Of a stretch of DNA of 64,000 bases, positions 13,209 to 25,139 are shown one piece after another. The translations under genes were made by a program, and so were the position numbers. The stretch is from Leptodontidium sp. MPI-SDFR-AT-0119. Taxonomy: Eukaryota > Ascomycota > Leotiomycetes > Helotiales > Leptodontidiaceae. Positions within the stretch are counted from its first letter, which is position 1, and each line of letters opens with the position of its first letter. The stretch spans positions 248,001-312,000 of the forward strand of contig JAHLEZ010000025.1 of assembly GCA_020726505.1 (NCBI GenBank), read 5' to 3'. The notes under the pieces were generated by a model that ran no database searches, was not told the DNA's origin, and saw only the letters and a list, made by a program, of their open reading frames with translations.

Positions 13209-15402
13209 TAAAGACTTAGCTAACCTATCCTCGAATTTATTAATTACTTAAAGAAAAAGAAAGAATAACTTAAGGTATTTACCTAACGTTAATTACGAGA
13301 TATCTTCTTTAATAAGACTTAGCTAAAGGTTCGCTAAAGAATTATTAAGAATAAATAAGTAAATAAGTAAATAATTTATAAATAAATAAAAATATTATTT
13401 TAATTATTACTTTTTAAAAGGCTTATGCTTTACTTAAAAGAAATAGTAGCAATAAAAGATTAAGGGAGCTTAAAGATAAAAAAGAAGAGTCATTTTAAAG
13501 GGCCTTGCGAAAGATTAGCGATAAGCAAGAGAATACTTGCTTTAATCAATCCGGATTAGGAAAAGCTAACTTTATTAAGACCTTAGTGCGAAGGAGATAT
13601 AAAGGGTTTAACGAATTGAAGGCTTAATACTTTAAGTGCAAAGAGCTTAGTTATTACGTTAATAGATATCTTAAGGCTAATAGTAAAAGCTTATTAGATA
13701 AGAATTAGAAGAACGCTTCACTTGCGGTTACGTTTCTGTCTCCCTTAGGATCGTTAAGTAAAAGGATAAAAATCTAATTAAAGATACTAGCGAGTAGAGA
13801 GTAAAAAAGTATTATTGCTTTTATTAATAATAAGGCAGAAGATAATTTTGTCTTAAGATTAATAGTAAAAGAATACAATTTATAACTTACTAGTAAAGGA
13901 CTGAAAATATTTTAAATATTACTTAAGAATAAAAGTATTATCTATAGTATTGTACTTGCTTAAGTAAAGATTATTAATACACTTAGATAGATTAAACTGG
14001 ATGCGCTCTGGCTAAGGGTTATCGATATACTAAGTATTAATCTAATTCTAAGGTAGCTTTAATTAAAAAATATTAATCCTTAGATTAGTTTTAAAATAAA
14101 ACAGTAAAGGTACTTATATTAATTAAATAATACTTATAACTTTAGTATTATAAAGCTATATAAATTCTTTTAACTTCTTAAAAAAAAGAGTTTTTTATGT
14201 ATATTATAATACTTAACATAAATATATTATACTTATCGGACGCCGATAATACGCTTATTATTCCTTAAGAGTACCGTAAATTTAAAAATATTTTCTTTAA
14301 GAAGGGGAATTAATTAACTTTTTTAAAAGGTCGGTAAAACGCTATTAACTTAAAGTCAAATACGAGGCCGCTATATTCCCTTATTTATAACTTCTCTAAG
14401 ATAAAGCTAAAGGCTCTCTAAGAATACTTTAAGTTCTTTAAAGTAAAGAGATAAATACAAAAAATTAAGAGCTTAATTAGCGCCCTAATTCTCTTTATAT
14501 TAAAGAAACATAATAACTTTTAATTATATATAGACTACTAAGCTTTAAGATTATAATTAAGGACTAGTACCCCTTGCCTCTGATTAACGAAACGCTAGAT
14601 AGGATTCTGGATAGGGAGGTCTTTACTAGCTTAGATTTACGGAATACATATTACCGTATTAAAATTAAAGCGGAAGATAAGTAGAAAACTGCTTTTTGCA
14701 CTTAATACGGGGATTACAAGTATTAAGTTATATCATTTAAGCTATTTAATGCCTTAGCGATGTTCTAGGCATATATTAATAATATACTAGCGGGACTTGT
14801 AAATATCAATTATGTTATTTACCTTAATAATATCTTTATATATTTAATAAACTTAGATTTACATATAAACTATATGCGCTAAGTTCTCGAGAGATTACGA
14901 TAAGTAAATCTCTTTATTAAGCTATCGAAATGCTTATTTAATACTTAAAGTGTAAAGTTGTTAAGCTATGTCGTATTTCTTACTAGGGTATCGATGGAAC
15001 AAAACCGGGTAGATATTATTAAAGAATAATTAAAGCCTAAAAGTATTATAAATGTTTAAGTTATTATTAAGTTTGCTAATTTTTATTAGTACTTTATTAC
15101 AAATTTCTTAGCGATTACCTGGTTATTAATAAGTTTAATAAGAAGTAAGAAGAAAAAGCAACTTGCCTTTACTATTTATTAAGGAATTACTAAGCAAGAG
15201 GCTTTTAACGTATTAAAGGATATATTTATATTCGCTCTTTTTCTTATGCATTTTAACTTAATAAAGCTAACAAAGTTAAAGGTAAATACCTTTAGGTTTA
15301 CACTTACGGGAATTTTATCTTAGCTTAAAGATTAGCTAGTAAGTAGCTAAATGAAGCCTATTTAGCACTTAATTGCGTTTTTTAATAAGAAATTTGAAAA
15401 GA
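13209..15402 (+). mobile_element. Gypsy element A, piece 2 (gag end to RT)
   Basis: Resumes the Gag reading cut at 637. Near 13633 a degraded zinc knuckle reads YFKCKELSYYVNRY where CxxCxxxxHxxxxC is expected, with Cys and His lost through TG-to-TA changes. The RT follows at about 14560-15000: PLPLINETLDRIL, FTSLDLRNTYYRI and INYVIYLNNIFIY, the last being the degraded YxDD box region. The start of RNase H (IAFFNKKFEK) ends at about 15402, where another insert begins. Stops are very frequent. Confidence 0.85.
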
Positions 15403-15740
15403 AGTGATACTTGGTGTGAATAATGATTCTATTGTAGAGGGGATTTCTAGGTTTATATAACTACTCTAGCTTATCACGCGTGTATTCGCTTAGACGACTT
15501 AATTAGGCAAATGCAAGCTCAAACGAGTCTTTACCGAATACAGTTGCTTCCGGTAGTTTAAAACGTAAAGCCTAGAGCTTCTCACAGCCACTGTTTTAGC
15601 CTAGGAAAGCCGTGTATTAGAAGCCTTGGATTCTATGGCTGTAACCTGTGGAAGTTAAAGCTCTGTATTAAACTTATATGGCTTGTTTAAGCGAGGTAGT
15701 TAAGTTATAATCTTATAAAGTTAAAAAGTGCTAAATTAAA
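15403..15740. repeat. LTR-like insert within Gypsy RNase H
   Basis: About 340 bp interrupt the RNase H reading between NKKFEK and AKLNCKVYD. Its beginning shares about 55 bases with 2999-3056 inside the Copia element, including a TATATAAC box. It probably represents a solo LTR. The ends are uncertain because AAG-rich flanks blur the duplication. It appears somewhat less mutated than its flanks. Confidence 0.55.
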
Positions 15741-16421
15741 TTGTAAAGTTTACGATTCTAAGCTTCTTATAATTATTAAGTGCTTTATTTATTAAAGGCA
15801 CTACTTAGAGGATAGCATAGCTTTTATTTAGGTATTATTAGATTATAATAATCTCCGTTATTTTATAATTATTATAATATTAAGCTGGTGATAAGCCAGA
15901 TAAGCCTTGAAGCTGTTTAAGTATAACTTCGTAATAGTTTATAAGCTAAGGAAAAAGAATTTCGCATATAGACCTTTCTGCAGGTCTAATTATAAGCCGG
16001 CGAAGAATAAAGAGAATATTATATTCCCTACTTTATAAAATAAATTACAAAGTGTAATTCAGAATAAGTTAATCCGTGTTCCGAATATAATTAGTTCTAT
16101 AATAGATAGTATCTAGCGAAAAGACGATAATATATTATACTAATTAATTCAAATTTCTCAAATTACTAACAATAGCATAGTATTTAAGCTATCGATTAGG
16201 CTATAATAACAACCTTTACGCTTAATTAGCGGTATATGCTTATATAACTTGAAAATTCATAGAACTTTATTTAAGGCTTAAATAATCTCCTACGGAACGC
16301 TGAAGAAGGATATAATAATAGCTAACGTAATTATAAATATATTATATTACTGTTTTTTATAATTAAAGTTATAAAAGTCAAACGGTAAATATGATATTAA
16401 CATCGCTTTTTTTATTACTCT
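15741..16421 (+). mobile_element. Gypsy element A, piece 3 (RNase H)
   Basis: Plus-strand reading gives the middle and end of a Ty3/Gypsy RNase H: LLIIIKCFIY, then DYNNLRYF, YNFVIVYKL and KKNFAYRP, corresponding to the family's DHxNLxYF and the V(E)YRPGKxNxAD region. It runs into the hAT insertion at 16422. Stops are frequent. Confidence 0.8.
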
Positions 16422-19114
16422 CAGGCTGGCCATTAAGTCAGTTAAGTTAGTATTAGTCAACCAAATCACCACGACTGACTCACTGACGTAAATTAGAGCA
16501 ACTGATAACTTAACTGATTAAGTTAATAAGTACTGATTTCAACTAATAATAATTTACACAGATTAGATATGTAGTAATATAGTTTTAAAAGCTTTAGCGA
16601 TTTTAATAGCTCCACGATTTTGCTAATTCTTTAAACACTCCTAGTATTATAACGTCTCTCCTAATAAATTAGAGCTTCTAAAGTAGTTTGTTTAGAGTAA
16701 AAAGAAAAGACTCGTTTACACTCTAAACTCATAGCAGGTATAACTAAAAAATCAAAGGCCATTTGAGTTAATTGTAGCTACTCAGCCTCTCGTAACTTCT
16801 AATACTTTATAACTCCTATATACTCAATAGGTGGCTCTTAAAGATAATAGAAATATTAATCTCTTCTACTAAAAACAATTGTGTTACGTGGCCGAGTAAT
16901 TAGCGCCGCGGCGTTAAGGATACTCTTTAAGTAATTCTTTTCTATAGAAAGTATAGTAAAAACTAGTTCCAGAGACAAAGTAGCATAAAAAACAACTATT
17001 ACGCCTTTATATTAATCTTCCTATAGTTTCTTAAACTTAGATTTCGCAGAGACAAGGAATAAAGCCAGATTCCCTTTTTAATTCTTTATAAAAAACGACT
17101 ACTTATATAAAGGATAGAGAACTATAAACGCCTACTATACTAGAGAATTGTCGGTCTTTCTATACTACTTTAAACATACTTATTAAGCTAAAGTAATTAA
17201 CTATTATATACTTACGTAATCGTTAAATTAGCACTGTAGACTAAGTTTCTAGAGTCTCAAAGTGTGTCATAATATACTCTAATATAATTAGAGATTCTTA
17301 TAAAGCACTATATAACAATTCTAAAGCCCCTTCAGTCATCTTTGTATTTCCTTCTAAACCTTTAGTAAGTCAAAACAGTGGCTAAAGCTAATCCCTAATG
17401 ATTTACAAGGTCTCCTACTCCTCTAAGGATAGATAGTCGTCGTCGAATATCTCTTAATCATCTAGTTTTATAAAGACGTATAATATGACGGCATATTCTG
17501 TGAGAGCCTAGCGTATCTCAAGGCCTTTACGTACTATTAAATACGTGGCATTCTAGCGTACACCTCCATCGAGTACCAACTTCTATTTCTTCCCTATTAT
17601 TATACTAATATTAAGCTGTGATTAAAGGGCCAGAAATAATGTAGTTCTCTTACTAAAGGCTATAACATATAGCACCAAGTTGTATAACTTTCTAACTTCT
17701 CCTTTATACTATTAAAGCTTTCGACAATCAGCTAGCCCTACTACCTTATAATCATCGTCCCAAGAGCTCTCATCTTGACTAAATAAGTAGGCCTCAGTAA
17801 TTAAATTAATAACGTGACCTATATAACGTAATCTCTTCTCTTTATAATCGAATCCCTACAACTTTACAAGCTTTATAAGAGTTATATTATTATTCGTTAC
17901 GTTATTAAGTACAAAGTAGCCCAAGTTATCGGCAGTGATTCCGAATCGAGCGAGAAGTGGAAAGAGTATAAAGCATTAATCTGTAATTATTAGCTAAAAG
18001 ATGTGACAGGAAATTAGATAATAAGTTATATACTAATACTAGTCTTTTTATGCCCTAGGAGCTTTAGTAGGTCTATAAGATGCTTGCAGGATTCGTATCG
18101 AGCATTGATAAAGTAAACGACAACACTAAATACATTAATCTTCTCTCTCTTTAACCCCTAACTATCAATAGTAATAGTTATCTGTGACTTAGCGTTATAA
18201 AGCTCTTTAAGAATCTGAGGATCTATATGTCGGAAAAGATCGTGAATCCACGTCTTTATAATAGAGTATGAATCTAGGAAAGCATTAATAACCTTTACGA
18301 TTAATACTTAATCTATAGATTTAATAAGGAAATATATACAAACCTTATAACACTATACGAGGTTATTAGAGACTTTCATCGTGTCTCTAAAGTTATACCC
18401 AACTTTCTATACCTATTAACGAAGCTTCCTCTTCGTCGCATTTACTAAGACAAAACTGATAAGTAACCTAACTACTTGAACCTTGTAATTATTAAATAAT
18501 GGCTTTCTAAAGTCGTACAGAGAGTATTCTTCGTCGTTATTAAGGTTTAGAAGCTTACTAGGGTTATAATAAGTAATGTAAGTAAGCGTTAGACGAAAAC
18601 AGCAATCACGAAAAATAGGCTTTTTCTATAACGATTAAAGGGCTATTATAGCCTAAAATGGGTTGATTAAAGTATTATTAAATACTATAGAAGGTACAGG
18701 AGAAGCTCTTAATTCGTCATCATTAACAATTAAAGGGGAAGCGTGCGAGGAAGCCATAGTACTATGTTTAATAGATTAATTAAGACAAAGGGTAACTAGA
18801 TTATAAGTTTAGGCAACGCGAAGCAAGATTAAGTAATCCAAAAGTGGCTATCTAGGCTGCTTAGGCTAATTAGAGGCCTTCATTTAAGCCTAAGCGAGCC
18901 CAACTTGTGGGGGGCATCACTTAAAAATCAGATTAACTGCCTCTACCTAAACTGACCCTATTATAAGAATTTTCCTACCTCTTAACTAATAGTCTTAATT
19001 AGTTACGCATATGGCGACTGACTTATTAAGGTTAGGGCTAGCGACTGACTGATTACGAATTTAGGGTCGACTGACTTAAGTCGACTTAACTAGACTGACT
19101 TAATGGCCGGCCTG
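16422..19114 (-). mobile_element. Complete hAT DNA transposon
   Basis: Terminal inverted repeats CAGGCTGGCCATTAAGTCAG (left) and CAGGCCGGCCATTAAGTCAG (right, reverse complement), one mismatch in the first 21 bases. It is flanked by a perfect 8-bp duplication ATTACTCT (16414-16421 and 19115-19122), the length expected for hAT. Length is 2693 bp. Sub-terminal ACTGACT motifs occur at both ends. The element separates the RNase H and integrase pieces of Gypsy element A. Confidence 0.95.
16570..18757 (-). pseudogene. hAT transposase, RIP-inactivated
   Basis: On the minus strand an ATG at 18757 opens a reading MASSHASPLIVNDDELRASP with later stops. The C-terminal dimerisation region is clear at about 16620-16850: LTQMAFDFLVIPAMSSECKR followed by a VFSLSKQTT stretch, the diagnostic hAT motif, then ELLKSLKL. 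The middle is too mutated to place the catalytic residues by eye. Non-functional. Confidence 0.85.
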
Positions 19115-19614
19115 ATTACTCTTAGAGCTATAGTAAAAGAACGCTTTAGTTATAAAAAGCGTGCTCGATTATAAGATGCCGGGGATATAGATTAGAGTGT
19201 TAATAGCGACGGACTATTGAAATACTAGCGAATAGCTTACGTTTCCTAAGATCTTATTATTTGTGCTAAGATTGTAAAGATTTATTATAATAATCTAATT
19301 ACAAGCTATTTTAATTATAAGAAGATACTAAAGCTTATTTAATAGAAGTATTACTAGTTTGGTATATTTAATAATATTAAAGTATTCGTTAAGAGTTGTG
19401 ATATTTATTAAAGAATAAAGGCAAGGCGTATAAAAAGAGCTAGCGAAATATAAGTGCTTAGTTAGCTAAGTAAGTTATTTAAGTCAATCTTAATAAACTT
19501 TATTATAAATTTAGTACCTTGTAAGATTAATACTACTTGTAAAGTCGCTGATTACTTATTAGTAATTATTAATAAATATATTAAAGATATTAAGTATATC
19601 CCTTACTTAAAAAC
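19115..19614 (+). mobile_element. Gypsy element A, piece 4 (integrase)
   Basis: Plus-strand reading of a Ty3/Gypsy integrase N-terminal half: IVKIYYNN, then a KYYxFGIFNNIKVFVKSCDI stretch (zinc-finger region), and LVIINKYIKDIKYIPYLK near 19560-19610. It is truncated by the chromovirus LTR at 19615, so the rest of integrase and the 3' LTR are absent here. Confidence 0.8.
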
Positions 19615-20756
19615 TGTTATGGCTGGCAATAGGTTAATACGGCGAGTAGACTCTAGCTTTGTATTTGGCCTAAAGCTACACTTAAAATCGAGAAGAAAAA
19701 ACAAGGAGAAAAGGAGAGCTCTCTATAAGAGAAAGCTTTAGCATAAATACACGGGGGGCTCTCCTAACAAGGCCTAGCGTAGTCAAGCGCCATTTACATC
19801 AACATGTCGTATACTCGCTACTTAGTCTTCCTAATTAGGCTTGGCGCAGTCGACTGCCAATCGGCTGGCTATTCACTAGTAAGTAGCCAAGCTAAGGTCG
19901 TAACATTACCCCCCTTTCCCGAAAAAACTGCGTCCGCGCAATTGCCGTTATAATCGTATCGTCCTTTAAGTCGTTATAATCGTTAATACTAGTGTTATAT
20001 ATCTTTATCTATTTTGGGAAAGCTCTTGGCGGCCCTTTAGCCTTAAAATGCTTTAAGTGAAACCGTTTAATTATATGCGAAGCTATTATAATGTCCGAGC
20101 ACTGGTACTACTTTAAATCTTCGTTAGCGCTTGGTTGCTTAATACAGTAAAATAGCTTATTTCGCATAACCTTAAAGCCAAGGATACTTTCAATTTCCCA
20201 CTTATCTTATTCAGGTAATAACTAGATAGGTACCGGCGTAACTTTAGCTTATCTAGGCAAGGGGTTGTCGACGTACTTACGAAGTGAGTGCGAGTAAAAG
20301 ACGGGATAAATTAACTAGTCCTCCGAGAGCTTAACTCTTTAATTCTCTTTTTTTTTATAGCAATTACCTTAATAAGGCCGTACTATTTATCAAATAGCTG
20401 TCTTAAGAATTAGTTAATATTATAATTTCGCGTGTCGATTATAACTAAGTTATTAATATCCTAATTAACGGCGCAACGCTCGCGGTTCGCTAATTGTTTT
20501 ATTTTCTCTTGCTAATCCTTTAAGAACGATTATGCAACCTTAGTAACCTTTTTTATACGCAAGGCAACTTAAAGTATTTTCTCATAATTAAATTTTTCCG
20601 TGGCCGTAGCTAGGGGTTTAGGATTTACGAGGTCTTAGGAAGTCCTTAGCTTAATACCGTTAAGTAATCGAAAAGAAAATAGATTACCTAGGGACTTGTG
20701 TAATAATGTTAATTAAGCGATATCTATAATTAATAAGAGGTTACTTTAATTATCTG
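19615..20756 (-). mobile_element. Chromovirus (Gypsy) copy 1, truncated
   Basis: An LTR of about 291 bp (19615-19905, TGTTATGG to CGTAACA) is followed on its right by the reverse complement of a polypurine tract (TTACCCCCCTTTCCC), so it is the 3' LTR of a minus-strand element. The minus-strand reading at about 20080-20210 gives a chromodomain-like tail (ESILGFKVMRNKLF-type, KW, ED). The copy matches 40680-42000 closely. It breaks off at about 20756, exactly where a TGTCGTGCAG sequence begins. Confidence 0.85.
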
Positions 20757-21420
20757 TCGTGCAGAAGAAGAGTATAAGTTCAAGGGGCTTAAAAGATTCT
20801 ACGATCAGATGAGGTTTTAGAAAGTGTATTCAAAGATTAATTAAATTAAGTGTTATCTTCTTGAAGAGAGGAGCTAAAGACTAGGTTTATAGTGTGTAGC
20901 ATCCCTAGGGCTGGGGCTCATCTAAGAGCTTGTTTTTATGGGAACGCGATTGTATATAAGACAGTATATAATATTATTTCCTTTTTTTTCTCTTGCGTCA
21001 ATCGGGCTTCCTAGCGTATGTCAAGACTCGCTGAAGGAGAGCCGTTAGAATCTATGGAAAGCCCCTTGGGATCCATAAGTCGAAAGAGTCTAGTGTACAA
21101 AGGACTCCGTACAAGACCAATTCTTTACCCATTAGGTGAACACTTTGCGCATGTCTATTAAATGACAAGGTGTTTACAGATTGTCTCACCCTCGGGGTTC
21201 AGAATGCGGGGTTTTCTGGTATGCCTGCTATTGTCTTAGGATTGTGGTAGATTCGAAGCCGAGGAAAATACTCTGGCATAACAGCTCTCGAAGTAGATGA
21301 GAGGTCTTCATGGCCAAAAAAAAAGAGAGAAATTGATTCCTGCGAAAATCTAGGATCCAAGTGCGGCGTTCATCACGTGGGTCTGTGTCAGTCCGAAACG
21401 CGTCGCGTCGATCAAATTAT
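20757..21420. other. LTR-start-like sequence and transition out of the repeat block
   Basis: Starts TGTCGTGCAG, the same ten bases that open the Copia LTR at 638, directly after the chromovirus breakpoint. A TATATAAGACAGTATATAA stretch near 20950 looks promoter-like. No GCACGACA end was found down to 21800. CpA is frequent from about 20800, so this marks the end of the RIP-mutated block. I see no gene. Confidence 0.4.
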
Positions 21421-21781
21421 TCAATTCAGTTGCAACATCAACACTCTTAATATGGTCTTCCGCCAGTAACCCTCCGCAGAGAAACAGTCCCCCACGTCTG
21501 CGGACCCGAGATTATACCTCTCAAGCAGTTGTTCCTCGTCCACGAGCGGACCTTTACCCACGAGGGAGACGAAGACGGCTCCCTCTCGATAGAAAGCATT
21601 CATTCGACCCTCGAAAGCGCAAGCCAATAGGCACAAGCTCTTGCGGACAATCGGAACGAAAGAATACAAAGAACGTACCGAGAGAAATGATGTCGAGCGC
21701 AACAAGTTCTGGAGGCATACAAAGATGGGAAATTTTGTTCTCGGAAACTATTACGACGTCTGATTCGGGCCAATTCGCCAC
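21421..21781 (-). other. Possible gene relic, unrecognised
   Basis: Two overlapping minus-strand frames (21781 to 21554, and 21705 to 21421) have normal codon composition and hydrophobic stretches (for example LVALDIISLGTFFVFF). Neither matches a family I recognise. The change of frame near 21700 would fit a small frameshifted gene or an unrecognised intron. Low confidence that this is a gene at all. Confidence 0.2.
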
Positions 21782-22735
21782 CAGTTACTCTGTCGAGCCG
21801 AAGGACTTAGAGGGAGGATAAATTGGTGAAAAAGAAACGATAAAGGCTCCGCGGTGCCAACTATCACCAAATAAGAGGAAGCAATAGGAGCTTTCAATAG
21901 AAATGAGATTCTCGTGGGTTGGGGAGTTGGATAATATTGGATGCCCGAGATGAGATACGGTATCTAGTCTTTAATAATGGAGGAGCCTGGCAGTGTGTTA
22001 AATAATATTTACAAGGGAGCATATCAGACTATGTTATTACGGGAGAGAACATTCCTTAAAGACACTAACAGATTATCGAGTATATAGAAACCCCCTGTTC
22101 TTAATGTCAAGTCCTCACTCAGTGCAAAGCTGCCTCACAACAAAATGATTTCGCTTGTAATACGGGGCTCTTGCATATCCAGAGTTCGGCGTGAGAAGCT
22201 TGAACCTCGTCTTGTAAAAAAGCCATGTTTCATAAAGATGAAGACTAAGGAACTGAAAGTATTCAAGTTATGTGTAAGCTTACATACTTAAATGCAGATA
22301 TCCTAAATGAATTGACTATTATTGGTGTTTAAGTTAGGAGGTCGAGAAAGGACGGGCAATCATATAAAAACAAATCTCACTAATGAGCCTTATGGGAATT
22401 ATTCCCGCCATTTTCAGCTATATATTTGTAGGATTCTTGCTTCTCAGCGGTCTTAATGTTACAACCGACTCTGGACCTATACACTGCACCCTCATTGAAA
22501 CCAAACCCTAACTCTTGAGCCGCTAAGTTGCAACGACTGTCTCTCTTCCCAAATCCCAATCTTTTAGGTTATAACCAATGTCCATAAACCCAAATCCCAA
22601 TCCTCTAATTTTCCAACGAATATCATTTTAAATGATTCGAATCTCGCTTTCGATGAAGGCATCGACTGGGCACCCGGCCAAGAAAGTAGCATCTCCACTC
22701 GTCTCACTAATAAAAGCATTCGCCGTCTTAATAAT
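21782..22735. other. Intergenic region
   Basis: No gene seen. Contains a short imperfect direct repeat (CCCAAATCCCAATC near 22547 and 22589) downstream of the secreted-protein gene. Confidence 0.4.
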
Positions 22736-23102
22736 CTAACGATTCAAATCGACCTCCCCCGCAAAACAATTTTTGTTAACACAGCAGCTATTATCCGTCT
22801 TAGCCGTAATCGTGCAGAAACCTTTAGTCCCAGCCGCGTTGACGTCCTTTTCGAAGTTGCTGGTGAAGAATTGGGATCGACCCTGGCAACCATTAACTAC
22901 CGGAGCTGAAGTTGCCGCGGTCGACATTTAGGTCGCCGCCCTTCATAATACAAGCGTTTGCTAACTTGGTGTCGCAAATGGTGCCCTTAGAGTCCCAGGT
23001 AACGAAACCTTGTCGCTTGTTGGCAAAGAAGCCTGCTGGTGAAGTGAGAACTGAAGTGGCGGCGAAGGCCATGATAGCGATGATAACTTTGGAAGTGAAC
23101 AC
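22736..23102 (-). pseudogene. Small secreted cysteine-rich protein, frame broken
   Basis: The first frame (23102 to 22893) starts with a clear signal peptide (Lys near the N-terminus, hydrophobic IIAIMAFAATSVL, small residues before the cut) and carries two cysteines in ICDTKLANAC. A second frame (to 22736) carries five more cysteines, including SCCVNKNC. The switch occurs around 22890-22927. No good intron fits; the best GT-AG pair there is only 43 nt with a weak donor. Either a frameshift has broken the gene or it is spliced unusually. Size, secretion signal and cysteine content resemble fungal effector-like proteins; no specific family is recognised and no function is assigned. Confidence 0.55.
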
Positions 23103-23660
23103 TTGCTTATGCTAGCTGGTTTGCAGAAGGGGAGGGGGAGATTGTGGGTATTCTTACTGGTGAAGTAGGAGCAACGATTGATTGTTGAGTGAAAAGTTAG
23201 GATGAGATGAAATAGACTAGCTCGTCTGGATGTAGAATGAGATAAGTTGAAGTGGATTGGAAAATGTAGGTAAGAAAGATTGGGAGAATGTTGATATTAA
23301 TGAGAAGAGAATGTTGATGGTGGTGAAGAAAAATCGAGAACGAGGAAAGCAGTTCTAGCTTATGTACTTCAATTCGTGTTGTCCACGGTCCGAATGACAA
23401 GGGAATAACTATCACCCAAGCTTTCAAATTAGCATACTTTCTCGCATTTTCGACGTATGTTTGGAAATTGTATCAGGCCAGTGTGACAAATTTCTACCCT
23501 ACTACTCGAGTAGCTACTTGAGTAGAGAGTAGAGTAGAATTAGAGTAGTAGAGTTATTTTAAAAGGACGTTTAAATTTTAATATAAATATTAAATTATTA
23601 TTATAAACTAAGCAACTAGTAATAATAATTAATAAAATAATTTACTTATAAATCGCTTAG

Positions 23661-23856
23661 TTATCCCCTTAGGTGCCATAAGCGCCCTCCCTATGGGCAC
23701 GTGCCGCTACACCCAAAATGGTATAGCGAGACCATCGGTGATCGAATAGCGTGTTCTAGCCTGAACAACACACTATTTCTCGCTTCTTAGGGGCTTGATA
23801 CAGGGAGTCTTACAGGGCCTTCAGGAGGGTGTTCCTGGTGGCACCTAAGGGGATAA
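23661..23856. mobile_element. MITE with 18-bp inverted repeats
   Basis: TTATCCCCTTAGGTGCCA at 23661-23678 pairs perfectly with TGGCACCTAAGGGGATAA at 23839-23856. Taking TA as the duplicated target gives termini TCCCCTTAGG, consistent with a Tc1/mariner-type MITE of about 190 bp. No coding content. It is nested in the outer TIR element, just left of the Tc1 element. Confidence 0.8.
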
Positions 23857-23874
23857 AGTTATTAAATATCTGTA

Positions 23875-25139
23875 CGGAAGGGGGTTCTAAGTGGGTCTCG
23901 TTCACCCCTGCTGAGCGGTGAGACTCATCGAAGCTTGTAGAACCTGTGCACCCCTTATTGATTTAATGACTGTCCCTTACTGATTTGTATTGGGTAAATA
24001 TCGTCAAAATGCTTTGGACACATGAGACTCCAACTCGCGTGCGCTTTAAGACTCTACTTAACGAAGGCTATTCCCAACGTACCGCAGCACGTAAACTTGG
24101 TATTCCACGCTCCTCAGCTCAATATTTCATCAATAAGCCCGACCGACAAGTAAAACCTCTTGGCGCACCTTTAAAGATATCAGACGAGAAGATTCAAGAG
24201 ATTATTCAATGGTTTACAGGCTATTACGATCGACGAGTCTCTTCTCTTCGACAAATCCGTGAGAAGTTTAAATTAGATTGCTATAATAATACTTTACTCG
24301 CAGCTTTTAAACGTCACGGTTATCACTACCACTCTCCTGATTACAAGCCATTTTTATCAAAAGAGAATAAACTCAAGCGGTGGAGCTTTTCTATTACGAA
24401 CTAGGACCGGAAAAAAGAGCATTGGCGACGAGGGAGATTCACGGATGAGACGATTACTCGTACAGACTTACTCCGTAGACGTAAGATCCTTCGTCGACGA
24501 GGAGAAAGAAGAAGGCTTGACTATATTTAATTTACCTTCCACTCAGGGCACAAGTCAGTAATGGCTTGGGCTGCAATTGGGTACAATTTCAAGTCAGCAT
24601 TATACTTTGTTTCGTACGAAGGAGAGGGAAAAGGATTTACACAACAAAAGTACGTAAACCAGATCCTCAATAGACTGTTGAAGGAGATATTTGAGCAACC
24701 AGGAGACTTCTTTTGTGTGGAGGACAATAGTAAGGTTCACGGGAAGACTAATACGAAGAGGAATCATAGATTCTGCAATGCTGTACGATTAGAGTGCCAT
24801 ATCTATTCAATCGATTGGCCTCCTTGCTCACCAGATCTCAATCCAATTGAGAATATTTAGAGAGTTCTTAAGCAAAAGCTACGGAACCGGAATCCTCACA
24901 GAGGGTAGAAACTTGAAGATTTAAAAGCAGCTATGCTCGATATCTGGGAAAAGGAGATTACTATTAATTTGATTAATAGATTCGTGGATACTATGCCACA
25001 AAGGCTAAAAAAGGTCAGACTTAAGAAGGGAGGACCTTCTGGGTGGTAATGTAAATAGATTTCCAAATACAGCGTAGAATATGGCAGAAAACCGGGGGGG
25101 GGGGGGGGGTGGACGAGACCCACTTGAAAACCCCTTCCG
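23875..25139 (+). mobile_element. Tc1/mariner element
   Basis: 1265 bp with inverted repeats of about 35 bp (CGGAAGGGGGTTCTAAGTGG at left; the right end reads ACTTGAAAACCCCTTCCG) and TA duplications (23873-23874 and 25140-25141). Length and structure are typical of Tc1/mariner. The right TIR contains a run of 16 G (25094-25109). A MITE at 58358-58515 shares these termini. Confidence 0.93.
24009..25049 (+). pseudogene. Tc1/mariner DDE transposase, inactivated
   Basis: Plus-strand reading in one frame over about 345 codons, interrupted by a few in-frame stops (24402-24404, 24528-24530, 24858-24860, 24906-24908). An N-terminal helix-turn-helix (EGYSQRTAARKLGIP) is followed by the catalytic D in FTDET, the second D in EDNSKVHG and the third acidic residue in SPDLNPIEN. 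The stop after PIENI stands where the family has Trp (TGG to TAG), a RIP-type change. The product ends with GGPSGW at 25049. Very light damage compared with the first 20 kb. Confidence 0.9.
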
